Of a stretch of DNA of 64,000 nucleotides, positions 1 to 11,900 are shown piece after piece; position 1 is the first letter of the stretch, and each line of letters starts with the position of its first letter. The notes below the pieces were generated by a model. It saw nothing but the letters and a program-made list of their open reading frames with translations, did no database searches and was not told where the DNA came from. This DNA is from Anadara kagoshimensis. Lineage: Eukaryota; Mollusca; Bivalvia; Arcoida; Arcidae. Made by a program: the position numbers and the translations under genes. The stretch covers positions 33,944,172-34,008,171 of the forward strand of contig CM037861.1 of the NCBI GenBank assembly GCA_021292105.1, in the 5' to 3' direction.

Positions 1-996
1 AAACGGTGCCGTGATGAATATATGGATAGATATGTTTGTCAGAAAAGATCCCCAGGTGTTTGTAGCATTAGTTACGACTGAAGTTTATATAAAGTTGATT
101 TACCTTATTCCACGTCCCCATAGATATCAACTAAATATTTTCATCCCTCCCATATATCATTTTAAATTTACCTTAATCTATCCACGTTAGTGTAAGGAAG
201 TGTGCAAATTAATTTATACTATTTATTATATAAATGGTGTTTTGTTTTTTATTTCTAAAAATTTATTTCAAATATACACCAAGGTATATAATAAACTATT
301 GTATAACAGTTATTGACGGACTTCGGTAGGCTTTTTATCATTCAGTGTTTGTTTGATTTAAGGAATTAGAATCCCTCTAAAGTTTGAAGAATCAATCTTA
401 GTACCAGTAGTAATTGTTGGAAACATAAGTACAGTATTTTACATTGATGTATATAAAATTTTAATTTATTTATTACTTATAAAAGTCTTTAAACAATGCC
501 CTTTTAAAATTGCTTCTTGAGTTACGGTGTTGATTTGAAAAAACAAAACAAAAAACAGTAACATTTGTGTTGGTTTTTATTTTACAATATTTTTACTACA
601 ATGCATACATTTACAGACACATTTCTTCCGCTCTGAAATGGGCTGATTACAATGATCTTAATGTTATATTAATATGCTTTTTCAAAATACATGCTGAAAA
701 TTATCAGATTTGATTAAATGAAAAATAAAATGGACGGACAATGCTTTGTGAAAAATCGAGGTGTTTCCGTCAATGAACCAATGGTAATAAACGGATTTTG
801 GGACAACAACAAAAAATAGGACGCATTGTTTTTCAGATGTATACGAGGACGAGTCAATTAGTAACCAGCCTATCCCATTTCCGATTGTCCGACTCGTTCA
901 TGATTTTCGTCCCTTGTTTCAATACACGTTTTATACCTGGATACAAAATTAAACACGTATCGAGTCATTCTTTAATGAGATATTGAATGTCAAACA
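1..996. other. AT-rich intergenic stretch, no gene seen
   Basis: Only short chance reading frames are present. I see no homology, splice pairs or strong repeats. The right end runs into the mariner remnant. Confidence 0.5.
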
Positions 997-1700
997 TGGC
1001 TAGTGGTGCAAAGACATGCGTTTCATCTAAAGTTGAAAACCATGCTGTAATTCGGTATTTAAAAAGATAAAAAAGATAAAAGCTTGCAAAGAAATACAAG
1101 GCGAGTTAGTTGATGTTTATTGGTCTTCTACACCATCTTATGCTGTGGTTAAATTCTAGGTAGAGGAATTCCAACGCAATAGAACATCTTTAGAAGATGA
1201 AGCCAGGTCTGGACGCCCACTTGATGCCACTGACGAAAAATGTTTGACGATGTTCGAGATCTATTATGCTCTGATATGCAAATTCAGGATGAAAGAATAA
1301 CGCAGACATTGGGCATTTCACATGGTAGCGTTTTAACAAATTATACATTGATCGTTTAGATGATGCGCATACATCCGAAATCTCATAGCGATGAGCAAAT
1401 GGCAACCAGAGCATTAGTGTGTAGCGCCTTGTTGTAGCGTTTTAGTTCAAAAGATCATTTTCTGGTGACTTTAGATGAGACTTGCGTTCATATTATGTCA
1501 TGGATCCCCGCGGCTAAAGAATTTCAAACCGCAACCATCTGCTGGCAAGGTGACGGCCAAAGTATTTTTGGAAGCAAAAGGCAATATTATATCAGACTTT
1601 TACTCTAGAGGAGTGTACTTTGCAAACTTACTAGATCAGCAATTACATGCAAAAAGAGGTGGATCTCAACTGGAAATAAGTTAGGCTGATAATTTATTGA
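997..1700 (+). pseudogene. Decayed mariner/Tc1-family transposase remnant
   Basis: Translated pieces follow a mariner transposase in the right order. First comes an N-terminal helix-turn-helix part (SSKVENHAVIRYLK), then a stretch ending TPSYAVV, then the family hallmark RTSLEDEARSGRPLDAT near 1186-1232, then GISHGSV near 1313-1333, a catalytic-region remnant (TLDETCVH) near 1470-1490, and finally KVTAKVFLEAKGNII near 1543-1590. The pieces lie in different frames and are interrupted by several stops and frame changes, so this is a dead DNA transposon. The usual length is about 340 aa, and the C-terminal third is not recognisable. I could not define terminal inverted repeats. Family identity rests on motif recognition, not on a search. 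Confidence 0.8.
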
Positions 1701-1789
1701 CTCACCCTCGTGTAAGTCGGGAAAAAGTGATTAAAGATAAAAATCATCAGTATTTCAACTCGGGATATTGCAAGTCAAGGCTTATCAAT

Positions 1790-2815
1790 GTCCTTAATAA
1801 GTCATCACAATATTGTTGATAAGTATGAGGTCTCTGTATCAAAATGTATTCTACATACGGTATGTGACGTCCAAATCTCGATTTTGATTTTACACATGGC
1901 GGTTGCGGTTAGGTAGACAGGGGTGCTTACCCTTCCGAAACACCGGCTCCACTTCCCTGATGGTGTAAGTCCAAATTCTACTGTAAAAATAATGAGTCAC
2001 CTTTATATATAGCTCTAGGACTTTATATGTATAAATAAAAATAAAGTAGTTCAGTGAAATACATGCAAGTCAAACATGATCAGTTCATATGTATTTCATT
2101 TAGTTCAGTGAAGATATATGGCTGGATCGTTAAAATCTAAGAGTGGAGTTATGTAGTTATCTGTTTTACATCCGGGTATTAAGTGCTCACTTATATCGAG
2201 GCGGTCAGCTATTTGGTGATTCTCTCAGATGCTTTGAATCATTGAATCTGGGACTGATGTACGGAACATACCAATTCTAGTTACAACTGATCTATTGTTC
2301 AATACACAGAAGAAATATTTGTATTTTTAATTAGGTAATTGTCTTCATCTTTTATTTCAAATGTACAAATGTATATACGTACGTTTCTATAGTGACCTAC
2401 ATTATTCATTCTACAGCGTTAGTTTTTGTGGGTAAATCGTGCCAAATGTCACCTGGAATCAAACACACATACACACTGTTCCTTTTCATTATTACAATCC
2501 CATAGGCGTAGTCTAGCTTTCGGGTGAAGCTTGCTATAAAGAAGGTGCTTACCCTCTTCCGGAGCACCTGGCATCACTTCCAATCTGTTAGTTAACAACT
2601 CCATTACTAGAAATTTGCTTTATCCAGAAAATGAAGCCGGTGCTCCGGAATGGTAATCAAATCCTGTCAAGCTTGCAAACCAACCCCGTGTGAAGTGAAT
2701 ATTTAGAATGAAAAAGAACTTGAAACTATCGGACGTCAAGTATATTCAAGATAATTTTGGAGACAAAGACACCATACTTATCAACAATATTGTGATAACG
2801 GTCATAAAACGTTTT
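1790..2815. repeat. Inverted copies of a dispersed repeat family
   Basis: A block containing ATCACAATATTGTTGATAAG near 1803-1822 and a CACCGGCTCCACTTCC block near 1941-1956 reappear in opposite orientation as GCCGGTGCTCCGGAAT near 2636-2651 and ATCAACAATATTGTGATAAC near 2778-2798. Related fragments occur at 2535-2585, 5510-5540 and 7370-7640. The whole region between the mariner remnant and the C1q gene therefore looks like old transposon sequence. The family is unknown. Confidence 0.6.
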
Positions 2816-2892
2816 TGGAGCCTTGAACACACTAGGTGTGTGATATCCCTTTGTTAGAAATTCATTTGGAAAGCGGTCGCTTGCTTCGTCGT

Positions 2893-2899
2893 ATAAAGT
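2893..2899 (+). promoter_or_regulatory. Possible TATA box of the C1q gene
   Basis: GTATAAAG lies about 130 nt before the C1q start codon, which would give a 5' leader of roughly 100 nt. A roughly 50-nt block around it recurs at 36568-36620, so the motif may simply belong to a dispersed repeat. Weak call. Confidence 0.2.
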
Positions 2900-3023
2900 T
2901 CCCGTATTTGGAACAAGCTCTACCGTAACATATTTTTGAGGTGACCTTAAACCTTATCGCAGTAATTGTGTCGTAAGTTATCGGTCAAGACAGTTTAAAG
3001 TTAAGATAGAGACAGGTTCCAAC

Positions 3024-6000
3024 ATGAAGTTTGTTAAGGTTAATTGTATCGTTTTATCTTTTGTGGCTTCAAGTTTTTGTTTTCTTGATAATGGCGGAGA
3101 AACTGGAGTCTTTGACACAGAAAAAAGGTTACAGATGCTGGAATCAGAAAACTCTCAACAGAGGACGCTACTTTATTCTTTGTCCAATCAGATGTCAACG
3201 GTACTCTCCAAACTACAAAACCTACAATCGGAATACGGTAAATTTGTCAGATTTTTTTACTGAAGGGAGAGATCAATATTGCAAACCACTGAAACGTCCT
3301 GTATTAGGAACTACATACACTTCGCCTAATGGAGTGAGGTAATGGTGTTTAACGCCCCAGTCAAGATTCTTTCTAGTCAATTCTTGTATGGTGGAGGAAA
3401 CCAGAGTGCCTGCCTTTGGCAAGCGAACGATGAACTTTCTCAGACATGAACTACCTTAACTTTGACTAATGGCGTGAGGTAATGGTGTTTAACGCCCAGT
3501 CAAGATTCTTTCTAGGTCTTGTATGGTGGAGGAAACCGGAGTGTCTGTACTTAACCACCTACGATGAACTTTCTCAGACATGCACTACCTTAACTTTGAC
3601 TAATGGAGTGAGGTAATGGTGTTTAACGCCCAGTCAAGATTCTTTCTAGGTCTTGTATGGTGGAGGAAACCGGAGTGTCTGTACTTAACCACCTACGATG
3701 AACTTTCTCAGACATGAACTACCTTAACTTTGACTAATGGAGTGAGGTAATGGTGTTTAACGCCCAGTCAAGATTCTTTCTAGGCCTTGTATGGTGGAGG
3801 AAACCGGAGTGTCTGTACTTAACCACCTACGATGAACTTTCTCAGACATGAACTACCTTAACTTTGACTAATGGAGTGAGGTAATGGTGTTTAACGCCCA
3901 GTCAAGATTCTTTCTAGGCCTTGTATGGTGGAGGAAACCGGAGTGTCTGTACTTAACCACCTACGATGAACTTTCTCAGACATGAACTACCTTAACTTTG
4001 ACTAATGGAGTGAGGTAATGGTGTTTAACGCCCAGTCAAGATTCTTTCTAGGCCTTGTATGGTGGAGGAAACCGGAGTGTCTGTACTTAACCACCTACGA
4101 TGAACTTTCTCAGACATGAACTACCTTAACTTTGACTAATGGAGTGAGGTAATGGTGTTTAACACCCTAGTCAAGATTCTTTCGCGGACAGTTCTTGTTA
4201 GGTGGGTGAAACCGTAGTGCCCGTTGAAAATCATCTACTTTCGGCAAGCGAAATGATAAACTTTCTCACACTAGGATATGTCCCCAATAGGATTCGAACG
4301 GCCTTGGCGTTGAAAGGCCCTGTAAGTGATCCGTAACCTGGCGTTTTAAACCTGACGACCATATCAGTCCCCTTTCACTGATGGAGAAAGCAGTCCAAAC
4401 AGAATATTGAAGCATAAACGGAAACGGAATATTGCAGCATAAAATGAGCCAAAAAGACCATGTAAACAACACGGGAGTAAGTTGAAAACGGTTGTTTTTT
4501 CTCTTCTGGTCATTTTACGATGCGGTGTGCGTTGAATCGTCAAGAGGACACATAAATGATTAAACTGAAATAGTCAATTGCATCTGTTACACTGTTTAAA
4601 CATGAAAACAAACTTGGTGAAGCGAAGTGCTCATGGATGATTTTTAACTCCGAATGTTTCTTTCAATTTTCTTCTTATAATTAAACATTCTGAAGCATAC
4701 AATCAAAAACAAACATACTAATCCATGTCCGAATCACAGTCCAGAAGGAAAATTTAAACTTTGGAACTGACAAGTTAGGTTAAACTAGTCCGACTAATCA
4801 GCCCACTAAACCCCCATTTTGATTTTTGACTTGTTGGAGTTTGTGGTCTGTCAGCTTCCATTATTGAATTCTTGAAAATTCTGGCGAAAACGACAGAAAC
4901 GAAAACACGCGTCGATACCATCCAGTATTACCTTACCTCGCTCTTTCTGGCAACATGGAACACTTCCTAAAACATTATTCTACCGACCCAAGCTTAACTT
5001 TTACTTAAAATCCGTCGATATCGGTAGAAATACATGGTTTTCTGATGTCTCTACAGCTCTCTGTCACTTTAGCATCGTGAAGACATTACTAATCTGCAGT
5101 GACCAATCAGATCGCGTGTTGCATTTGGATGATGAAACTCGCAGTTCTGTATTTAGAAAACAAATGGCGATGTTTATTTACATTACCAATTCGCGTTATT
5201 AATGGTGTTCTTACCCGTATTACTTACAAAAAAGTATCATTAAAAATGTATGTATTGAAAATATTTGGAGATATAATAGTCAGATTTGTATGTAGACTTT
5301 AAAATGGAGTAACATCTTCTTTGTACATTTTGTATATTCTTGATCCCGCTCATGTTTTCTGAACTAGTATCCTGGCAATATTACTCCAGTAATTTTAGGG
5401 AAAAATCCAAGCATTGTCCTGCAGACCACAAACCCCAAACAATCAAAAATCAAAATGGGAGTTTAGTGGGCTGATTAGTCGGACTTGGTTAGACACGTTA
5501 ACTTCCTCGGGGAAGTGAGGCCAGGTGCTCCGGAGGATGCTCAAAACTACAGGTCCTACTAATTTGAGATTAATATCTCGCCAAATAAAAGAGCAGGAGA
5601 CGTTTAAGAAAATAGCCTGAAAACATAAATTGATAATTTGATATGTTGTACATAGGTGGCCATTTTCACGACATAAATCATCAAAGTATAAGCACTGGTA
5701 TCAACAAATAAGCTTTTATAAATTTTTGTTATGCTTAGTAAACAAAATGTCTTGCATTTAAATTAACCATTATGTCATGAAGATTATTTGGACCTATTGA
5801 ATTTTACTTGCGCTCACGTGGGAATCAGTTCCAATCACGTTAAAATACCAGAAGAGCAAAAAATCGGCTTTCAACTTGCGCTGGTGTTTACATGGGTTAG
5901 ATACTCGGCTCAATTTATGCTACAGTACCCCGTGTAGCTGTAGCACATGTACATGTTATGCAATTGATGGTTTTTGATAAGGTTGATATCAAGATTTATT

Positions 6001-6509
6001 GATCCCGGGAAGGTTAAAAGCATTAATACTTAATCATATTTTGATATTTTCCAGATGCATTGAGCAGGAAAGATAAAAATTCTGCATTTTTTGCCTATCT
6101 TAAGAACGATTTGGTTAACCCAGCAGTAGGTACTACAATAGTATTTGATGAAATCGTTACTAACGTAGGGCGAGATTACGACCCAACACATGGAGTATAC
6201 AGTGCACCAATCAATGGTTCCTATCACTTCGCAGTCTCGGCAGCTTCACCAAATAACCCCGACGTGCATGCCACTCATCTGTTCCTTATGAAAAATGGAA
6301 TGAAAGTGGCCTATATGTTCTTGGATGCACAGCGCGCCAGTCCAACGTGGACTTTCAATGATGTTTCAGCCGTGTTGCACCTTGATACGAACGACAGGGT
6401 TTGGGTTCAAGTGGACGCAACAGCTGGAAACCCCACTATTGGCGGACATAGAACCACCGACGATGCTCAGCACACTCACTTATCAGGATTTCTGATTCAT
6501 GCCGACTAA
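3024..6509 (+). CDS. Secreted C1q-domain-containing protein (two exons)
   Basis: Coding exons are 3024-3237 and 6055-6509. The intron is GT...AG and phase 1, and joining gives ...SEYDALSRKDKN..., a 222-aa protein ending at TAA. Residues 1 to about 20 form a hydrophobic signal peptide (core IVLSFVASSFCF). Residues about 33-72 are heptad-like and rich in L, Q and E, probably a short coiled coil for trimer formation. Residues about 80-222 are a C1q head with family landmarks: AFFAYL, IVFDEIVTNVG, YDPTHGVYSAPINGSYHF and the C-terminal HTHLSGFLI. Such soluble C1q proteins are strongly expanded in bivalves and act as secreted pattern-recognition lectins; a specific ligand cannot be inferred. The head is not preceded by a collagen stalk. 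The ATG at 3024 is the first in frame with the signal peptide; a second frame opening at 3031 lacks homology. AATAAA follows the stop closely. Confidence 0.93.
3331..4330 (-). repeat. 134-bp tandem array derived from a SINE-like repeat, in the C1q intron
   Basis: The word GGAGTGAGGT recurs at 3331, 3471, 3605, 3739, 3873, 4007 and 4141. After the first interval of 140, the spacing is exactly 134 bp. Each unit carries the 'agtcaagattctttc' and 'ggaggaaaccggagtg' blocks that end a dispersed SINE-like family found elsewhere on both strands. The last unit continues into the SINE body, including a tRNA-like GGATTCGAACGG at about 4290. Units 3-6 are nearly identical, indicating recent expansion. 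Confidence 0.85.
4787..5485. mobile_element. Non-autonomous DNA transposon with about 65-bp terminal inverted repeats
   Basis: The block 4787-4854 (AGTCCGACTAATCAGCCCAC...) matches the reverse complement of 5419-5485 almost base for base, with one short gap. GGTTA occurs immediately outside both ends and may be a target-site duplication. The interior has no transposase. The element sits in the C1q intron and has split an older dispersed repeat, of which an uninterrupted relative lies at 7370-7515. Confidence 0.75.
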
Positions 6510-6512
6510 GAA

Positions 6513-6518
6513 AATAAA
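6513..6518 (+). promoter_or_regulatory. Poly(A) signal of the C1q gene
   Basis: AATAAA lies 4 nt after the C1q stop codon, so the 3' untranslated region would be very short. This is plausible for a compact secreted-protein mRNA, but a later signal could be used. Confidence 0.45.
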
Positions 6519-6694
6519 TATATATAGAAATGAACTAGTCGTGTTTCTTTCAAGGACATTTTAGTTCTGGTTAAATATCTTGGGATCTGAACAAGAACCG
6601 AAAATAGTCAGAGACCTCTCTTGCGCCAAGTACTCTGCATTTAGTTATTTACTCCAGAGTTTTTTAGAGACATCAAAAACATATGGTTAACGTC

Positions 6695-6825
6695 AAACAG
6701 GTGCGACATGTATGTACTTTGCCTTGGGTGCACTGTAGAGGCATTTCAGCTATAGCTGGTGGTGTCTCAATGTAAGTGACTCAGTGAAAGCCTTGCCTGG
6801 GACGTTAAACTCGTTTTAATTAATC
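6695..6825 (+). mobile_element. SINE 3'-end fragment (tRNA-SINE family 1)
   Basis: It contains the family's conserved 3' segment, including 'agctatagctggtggtgtctcaatgtaagtg' in pieces and ending GGGACGTTAAAC. It matches the ends of the near-full copies at 32817-33176 and 39553-39906. The tRNA-like head is missing. Confidence 0.6.
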
Positions 6826-7369
6826 TTGGTACCTCAACAGTTCTCGAAGAGGTTCTAATCTGATTTTGTAAGGACCTCTATATCAACCAATGTAAGATAC
6901 AGATTTTGGAAAAGTCCTTAGCTAGTGTTCAATACCAATTAACCAAAATAGGTTTATGTCGGTAAGAAGTCTTATACTTATATTGAGGCTTTCGATTCCG
7001 GAATGGTTGGGGAAACCTGAATACTCAGGAAAACCAGCAAACTGAAAAATCCCCCACTTTAAGTTACACACACACTGTAGTCCATAAGTGGACACTTTGA
7101 CCATTTAGCTCCCGATCATAGGATAAGGGATGGTAGGCTTAAACATTGGAAAATACCAGCTAAACAAAACAGCTAAGAAATATGTAAAATTACATATATC
7201 TATACATACCACGAGCAAGGAGTTTTACAATTGAATAACCCCCACCATTCCTCATTTCCCTTATTAATTTATCAGCAGAATTCAACTTATTTCTATGTGG
7301 GAGACACTGCAAATGTAAGGTAATGATCATCAGTATGTCATACCAAACTAGTAAATTAGGGATTGTGAG

Positions 7370-7640
7370 GAATCAAAAACAAACATACTAGTCTATGTCC
7401 AAATCACAATCCCAAAAACTAAGTAAATTTTACTTTAAGAACTGGCAAATAAATCTAAACAGTTACACAGGAACTTTTATCTGAGAAGTGAGGCTGGATG
7501 CTCCAAAAAGGGTAGGTAACTCATCTCTCTAGCTAAAACGGCCACACGAGAAATCAAAATCGAGGATAAAAGGAACATGGGACCAAGATAATTTTGGATA
7601 GAGACATCATACTTATTAACATTGTGATGATGGCTACATT
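7370..7640 (+). repeat. Dispersed repeat, uninterrupted relative of 4690-5540
   Basis: It shares AATCAAAAACAAACATACTA, an 'aaatcacaatcc' block, GAAGTGAGGCTGGATGCTCC and a 'catcatacttattaaca' block with the repeat around 4690-5540 and with 1790-2815. The family is unknown. No coding capacity was seen. Confidence 0.55.
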
Positions 7641-7884
7641 ACTAGAGGCGCCACATATAATAATGTAAACCAACTTTTATTCTCTACCAATTAACATTTC
7701 TGTGTTTGGCAAGGACAAAATAATTGTGATAGTTAATTGCCGCAAATGTGTGCAAATATGGTTTTATTTATACCAAAATTATTGACCTAAAGTCCATATC
7801 ATGAAGGTTAAAATTCACAAAATGGTTTGGCAAGAGAATCGTGAAAGTTAATATCTGCAAATAAAATATGGTTTACTGCTTAGG

Positions 7885-8045
7885 TTTAAACTCCACTCAG
7901 GTCAGACCTTAGTGTGAGAAAGTTTGCCAAAGGTTAGTGGTTTTCTCCAGGCACTGGTTTTCTCCACTATTCCTAAAGTGAACACTCAATAACTCAATAT
8001 AAATGAAAGATTCCTTACTGAAGTGCAAAACTCCATTACTCCACT
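7885..8045 (+). mobile_element. SINE-like fragment (family 2)
   Basis: A 'gtgagaaagtttgcc' block is followed by a 'ggttttctccaggcac' block and a tail resembling 'aaaactccattactcc'. Relatives lie at 11200-11335 (-), 35212-35350 (-), 57815-57990 (-) and 58670-58890 (+). It lies downstream of the VDAC stop codon. Confidence 0.55.
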
Positions 8046-8089
8046 TCACTATTTAATGACAACAATCAGAGAATCACATCACATATAAA

Positions 8090-8973
8090 TTTATTATGTA
8101 ATCTATACACATACAGTGTAATAATTCAAGATATACATTTTCATAATCGGTCATTTTGGTTTTTCTTTAAAATTTGTAACCCATTTTCCACCATTAATTC
8201 AAAGATATCTAAAATTTTATGTCATTCAGTCACACAAATACAAAATGTAATGTCATTTAGATCTGGTTCCACACTTTTGTTGATGATGAAAAACAATTAA
8301 CAAACTACAAACCACATGTAACCATTCATTCTGGCGTATACCTCATTGGTCATGCCCACTTTTTGTTCAAAATCAAAAAATAGTGCATAGCTTTGTTTTC
8401 TTTAGTAGTTAAACTTTTAGGAATTAGGAAATTATGCCACCCACATACTAAATAATCCCTATCCCACCTTCCTGTATGGCCTTACAGTTTGATGTCACTA
8501 CTAACAGAACATAAAATGTTCAACCTAGTTCCAGATAGAGCAATTTGAAAAGAATAATGAGATAATTAAGAAAACCATCCCAATGAAGACTTATAAACTT
8601 GAACAATGAAAAACAAAACAAAAACAAAATGGATGAAAACAAAAGGTCCCAATCAATTTTAGTTATATTAAATGCACTCGACACAAATGCTGTAATGGGA
8701 CCTTATTTTCTACATGAATTTTGTACCACTTAGTTCATTTTCCCCCACTCTAACTCTACCACAATTAATGAAAACAAGCAGACAAACCTAGTTTTCTCAA
8801 GTTGAAAAAAATGTCCAAATATATTTTATAGTAAATTTTAATTAACTCTGTAAATGGCAATACTTCCATTTGGAAGGAAAATGAGAGTTATTGAGTTTTT
8901 TGTATTATCACTATATTTGCCAGGATTCTGAAAGCTGACTATATGTCAAAGGAAAACCACACAAGTCGGTCAT
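8090..8973 (-). other. Probable VDAC 3' untranslated region
   Basis: AT-rich sequence without open frames follows the VDAC stop codon. A minus-strand AATAAA (TTTATT at 8090-8095) would end an mRNA with a leader-proximal tail of about 880 nt. Transcript evidence would be needed to fix the end. Confidence 0.35.
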
Positions 8974-11900
8974 TTAAACATCAATGTCTAGTCCAAATCC
9001 AACTTTATGTCCTCCTTGGCTAAAGGTCTTTCCTTCTAGCAGCAATGAGCAGTTCAATTTTACACCTGTGAAAAAAAAAAAAAAAATAAAAAAAAAAATG
9101 TATAAAATTATTCAGTCAAATATTACTTATACAAAACAGTTACAAAAGTATATAAAGATTTATTACCAATCTCCTGTCTACCAAATAAACAAAATGAAAA
9201 GTCATGTTTTTTCTTTTTCCTATTTTAACTTTCAAGGAAATGATTTCCAAGAGAAACAAAACATCAACATATAACAATTACTGATTTAAAATGAAGTATT
9301 TTCTTTACAGATTATGCCAAGAGAATAGCTGCCCATTTTTGTCAAGATCATTCTTAAAAAAAATTTCATTTGCAAAAAAATCTTACATATACATACATTC
9401 TTGGTGATTGTTCTGTGCAAGTTTGAAGAAGATTGGACAAACAATGTGGCTCCTAAAAAGTCACCCAGTATTTTCTATGATCTGAATTTGACAAGTTAGT
9501 GACCTACTTTTAACCCAACATGACCAAACTCAAAATGTTGATTGACATTGGTCACAATAGGTTTGTGTTCAGGTGAACTAAAAATCATATGACTTACCAT
9601 CTCTTACTTTCTGTGTGTAGCCCAATCCTATCTGACTGGAATTATTAACTTTGGCCTACAAAATTTTCAAATACCATTTACAATGAATTACTTCACTCCT
9701 ATTAAGCAAGATTTTACAATGACTTATAATGTACATATCAAAATAGCAAATCATCTATGGTTTCTGGAGGGTAAACAGTGTTCATTCTGGAAGGGGGACC
9801 ATAGGGTTACTGATCCTTTATTTTCCCAAATGGCCCATTGTTGAGGCCTTAAAGGGTCATATTAAACATCACATGAATGCATATATTGATGTTTTTGTGG
9901 GGTTTTTTTTAATGATCCAATCTGAAAAAAATCCTAGAATGAACACTGGGTAAGAGTTCTTTAAAATATTCAGATTAATAAATACAGAAATATTTTGCAA
10001 TAATGTTGCTATTCTGATTTCCGTAACTACCCACTTTTCACTGTTTAACCCTAAACAGAGAACCGGATTATACAAATTTCTAGCTTAGTAATAGTTTCAA
10101 ACAATTGTATCATTTTCTTTTCTACTATAGCATAGTGCAATAATTCTGTAATTTTCAACAAAATTAGATAAGTCTCCAAATCTATGTTTCCATTCCTGGT
10201 AGCTAAAATCGCCATTGGCTACTAATTTCTGAGGAATTCTTTCAAAAAGTAACCTATTTTAGCAAATTTGTGGAAAAATACTTTAAAAAGGACTATATTT
10301 TCACAAATTTTGGAAATTTGGCTACTAATTATTTTAAATTTAAGGAAACCTAGCAAATTCATATGCAGTCAAACCTGCCTTAAAGGTCGTCTCTTTATTA
10401 GGGATACCTGCTCTTATAGGCCAGTAAAACTTTATCTCATTTGCTCTTTATTCTACTGTTTGAACCTGTATATGAGGGTTACCTGCCCATAAAGGTCTTC
10501 ACAACTGGTTCACTTAGGTGACTTTTATAGACAGGTTTGATTGTTATATCGATATATAATGACACTTACAGTTACAGATGCATCTTTATCTACGATGTAT
10601 TTACAACCTAAACCAAACCCTGTGTTGTTATTTCCTGCACTATAAGAAATGTTTGCTCCTACTTCAAGGTCATCTGATACTTTCTGGTAAGCTGATCCAC
10701 AGAATCTGGCACCATCATCTCTGCAACAGATATAGTCAAAATTATAATAATTATCACATACACATCAAGAAGAGTAAGAAAATCTATATTTATAACAAAG
10801 AAGGACCTTTTATTGATTTCCTCTCAATTTTTGTTAAATAGAAGTTTATGAAAACAAGAAATCCTTGCAGCATCACATCTCATCTGAAGAATAACTTTTT
10901 AACCAAAATCTAAAAAGTTGATAAAGACTACCCTTACAATCACATGACTGCCATGTCGTTATTATACCTTAACTTTTGTACTTCACGGTTTGACATTAAC
11001 TTTTTATACCATCTATCTGGTCAGGCAAGTATCAAGTTTTCACTTGTTCCCATTAAAAATTATTTGTTCATGCCAGTTTTATCTAAATAAAACATTTGGA
11101 AAACATAAGGTTTGTTTCATGATAACACGACCACTTCCAATCTTGTTACAGTTCTATTTACAAGCTTACTAAGGATGTACATGTCAAACATCAGTAGAGT
11201 GGATGCCCGAATCAAGATTTTACCAAAAATGGTGGATGGTGGAGGAAACTAAAGTGTCCTGAAAACCCTCGACTTTTGACAAGCAAACTGACAGACATTC
11301 TCACTAAGATCAATCCTGAGTGGGGTTTCCCCCTAAGTGACGAGAGATTTATTTTTTCATTTACACATTTGTAACTATGTGCTTAAGTACACAATACCCC
11401 AGCCGACCCAAAATCTTTCGGTTAGTGAGAGGTGAGGTAACACAACTGGCATACTACTGACTCGGGTAGATCTGGTCTGTTTTACCAGTCAGACAAGTTA
11501 TTTTCACTTGTCTCTAGGGCAGTCTGACCAGGCAGGGTTAATGCTGAACCCTGTACTTTCATATATACTTACATATTAGAATGCAGAGTCAAACCATCCT
11601 TTGAATAACCTACAGCAAAGTTGCTCTTTGTAAGTTTTGATTTTGAAGTATCAAATGATAATTGTGCACCTGCTAACCAACCATTGTACCTAGAATAAAT
11701 GAAAATCGTTTTTTTAAAAATGTTACATTCTCCTTCAAAAACAGTCATGCTCAACTGCCCGTATAACAAAAATAACATTGTAAAAGTCATATGGAAATCT
11801 TAACCATTTAATTTGGTTCAATTCCTCCCAGCCAAGAAGAACATATAATCCAATCAATAATGAATTTATTTGAACATTAGTTTCACGATCTAAGAATTTC

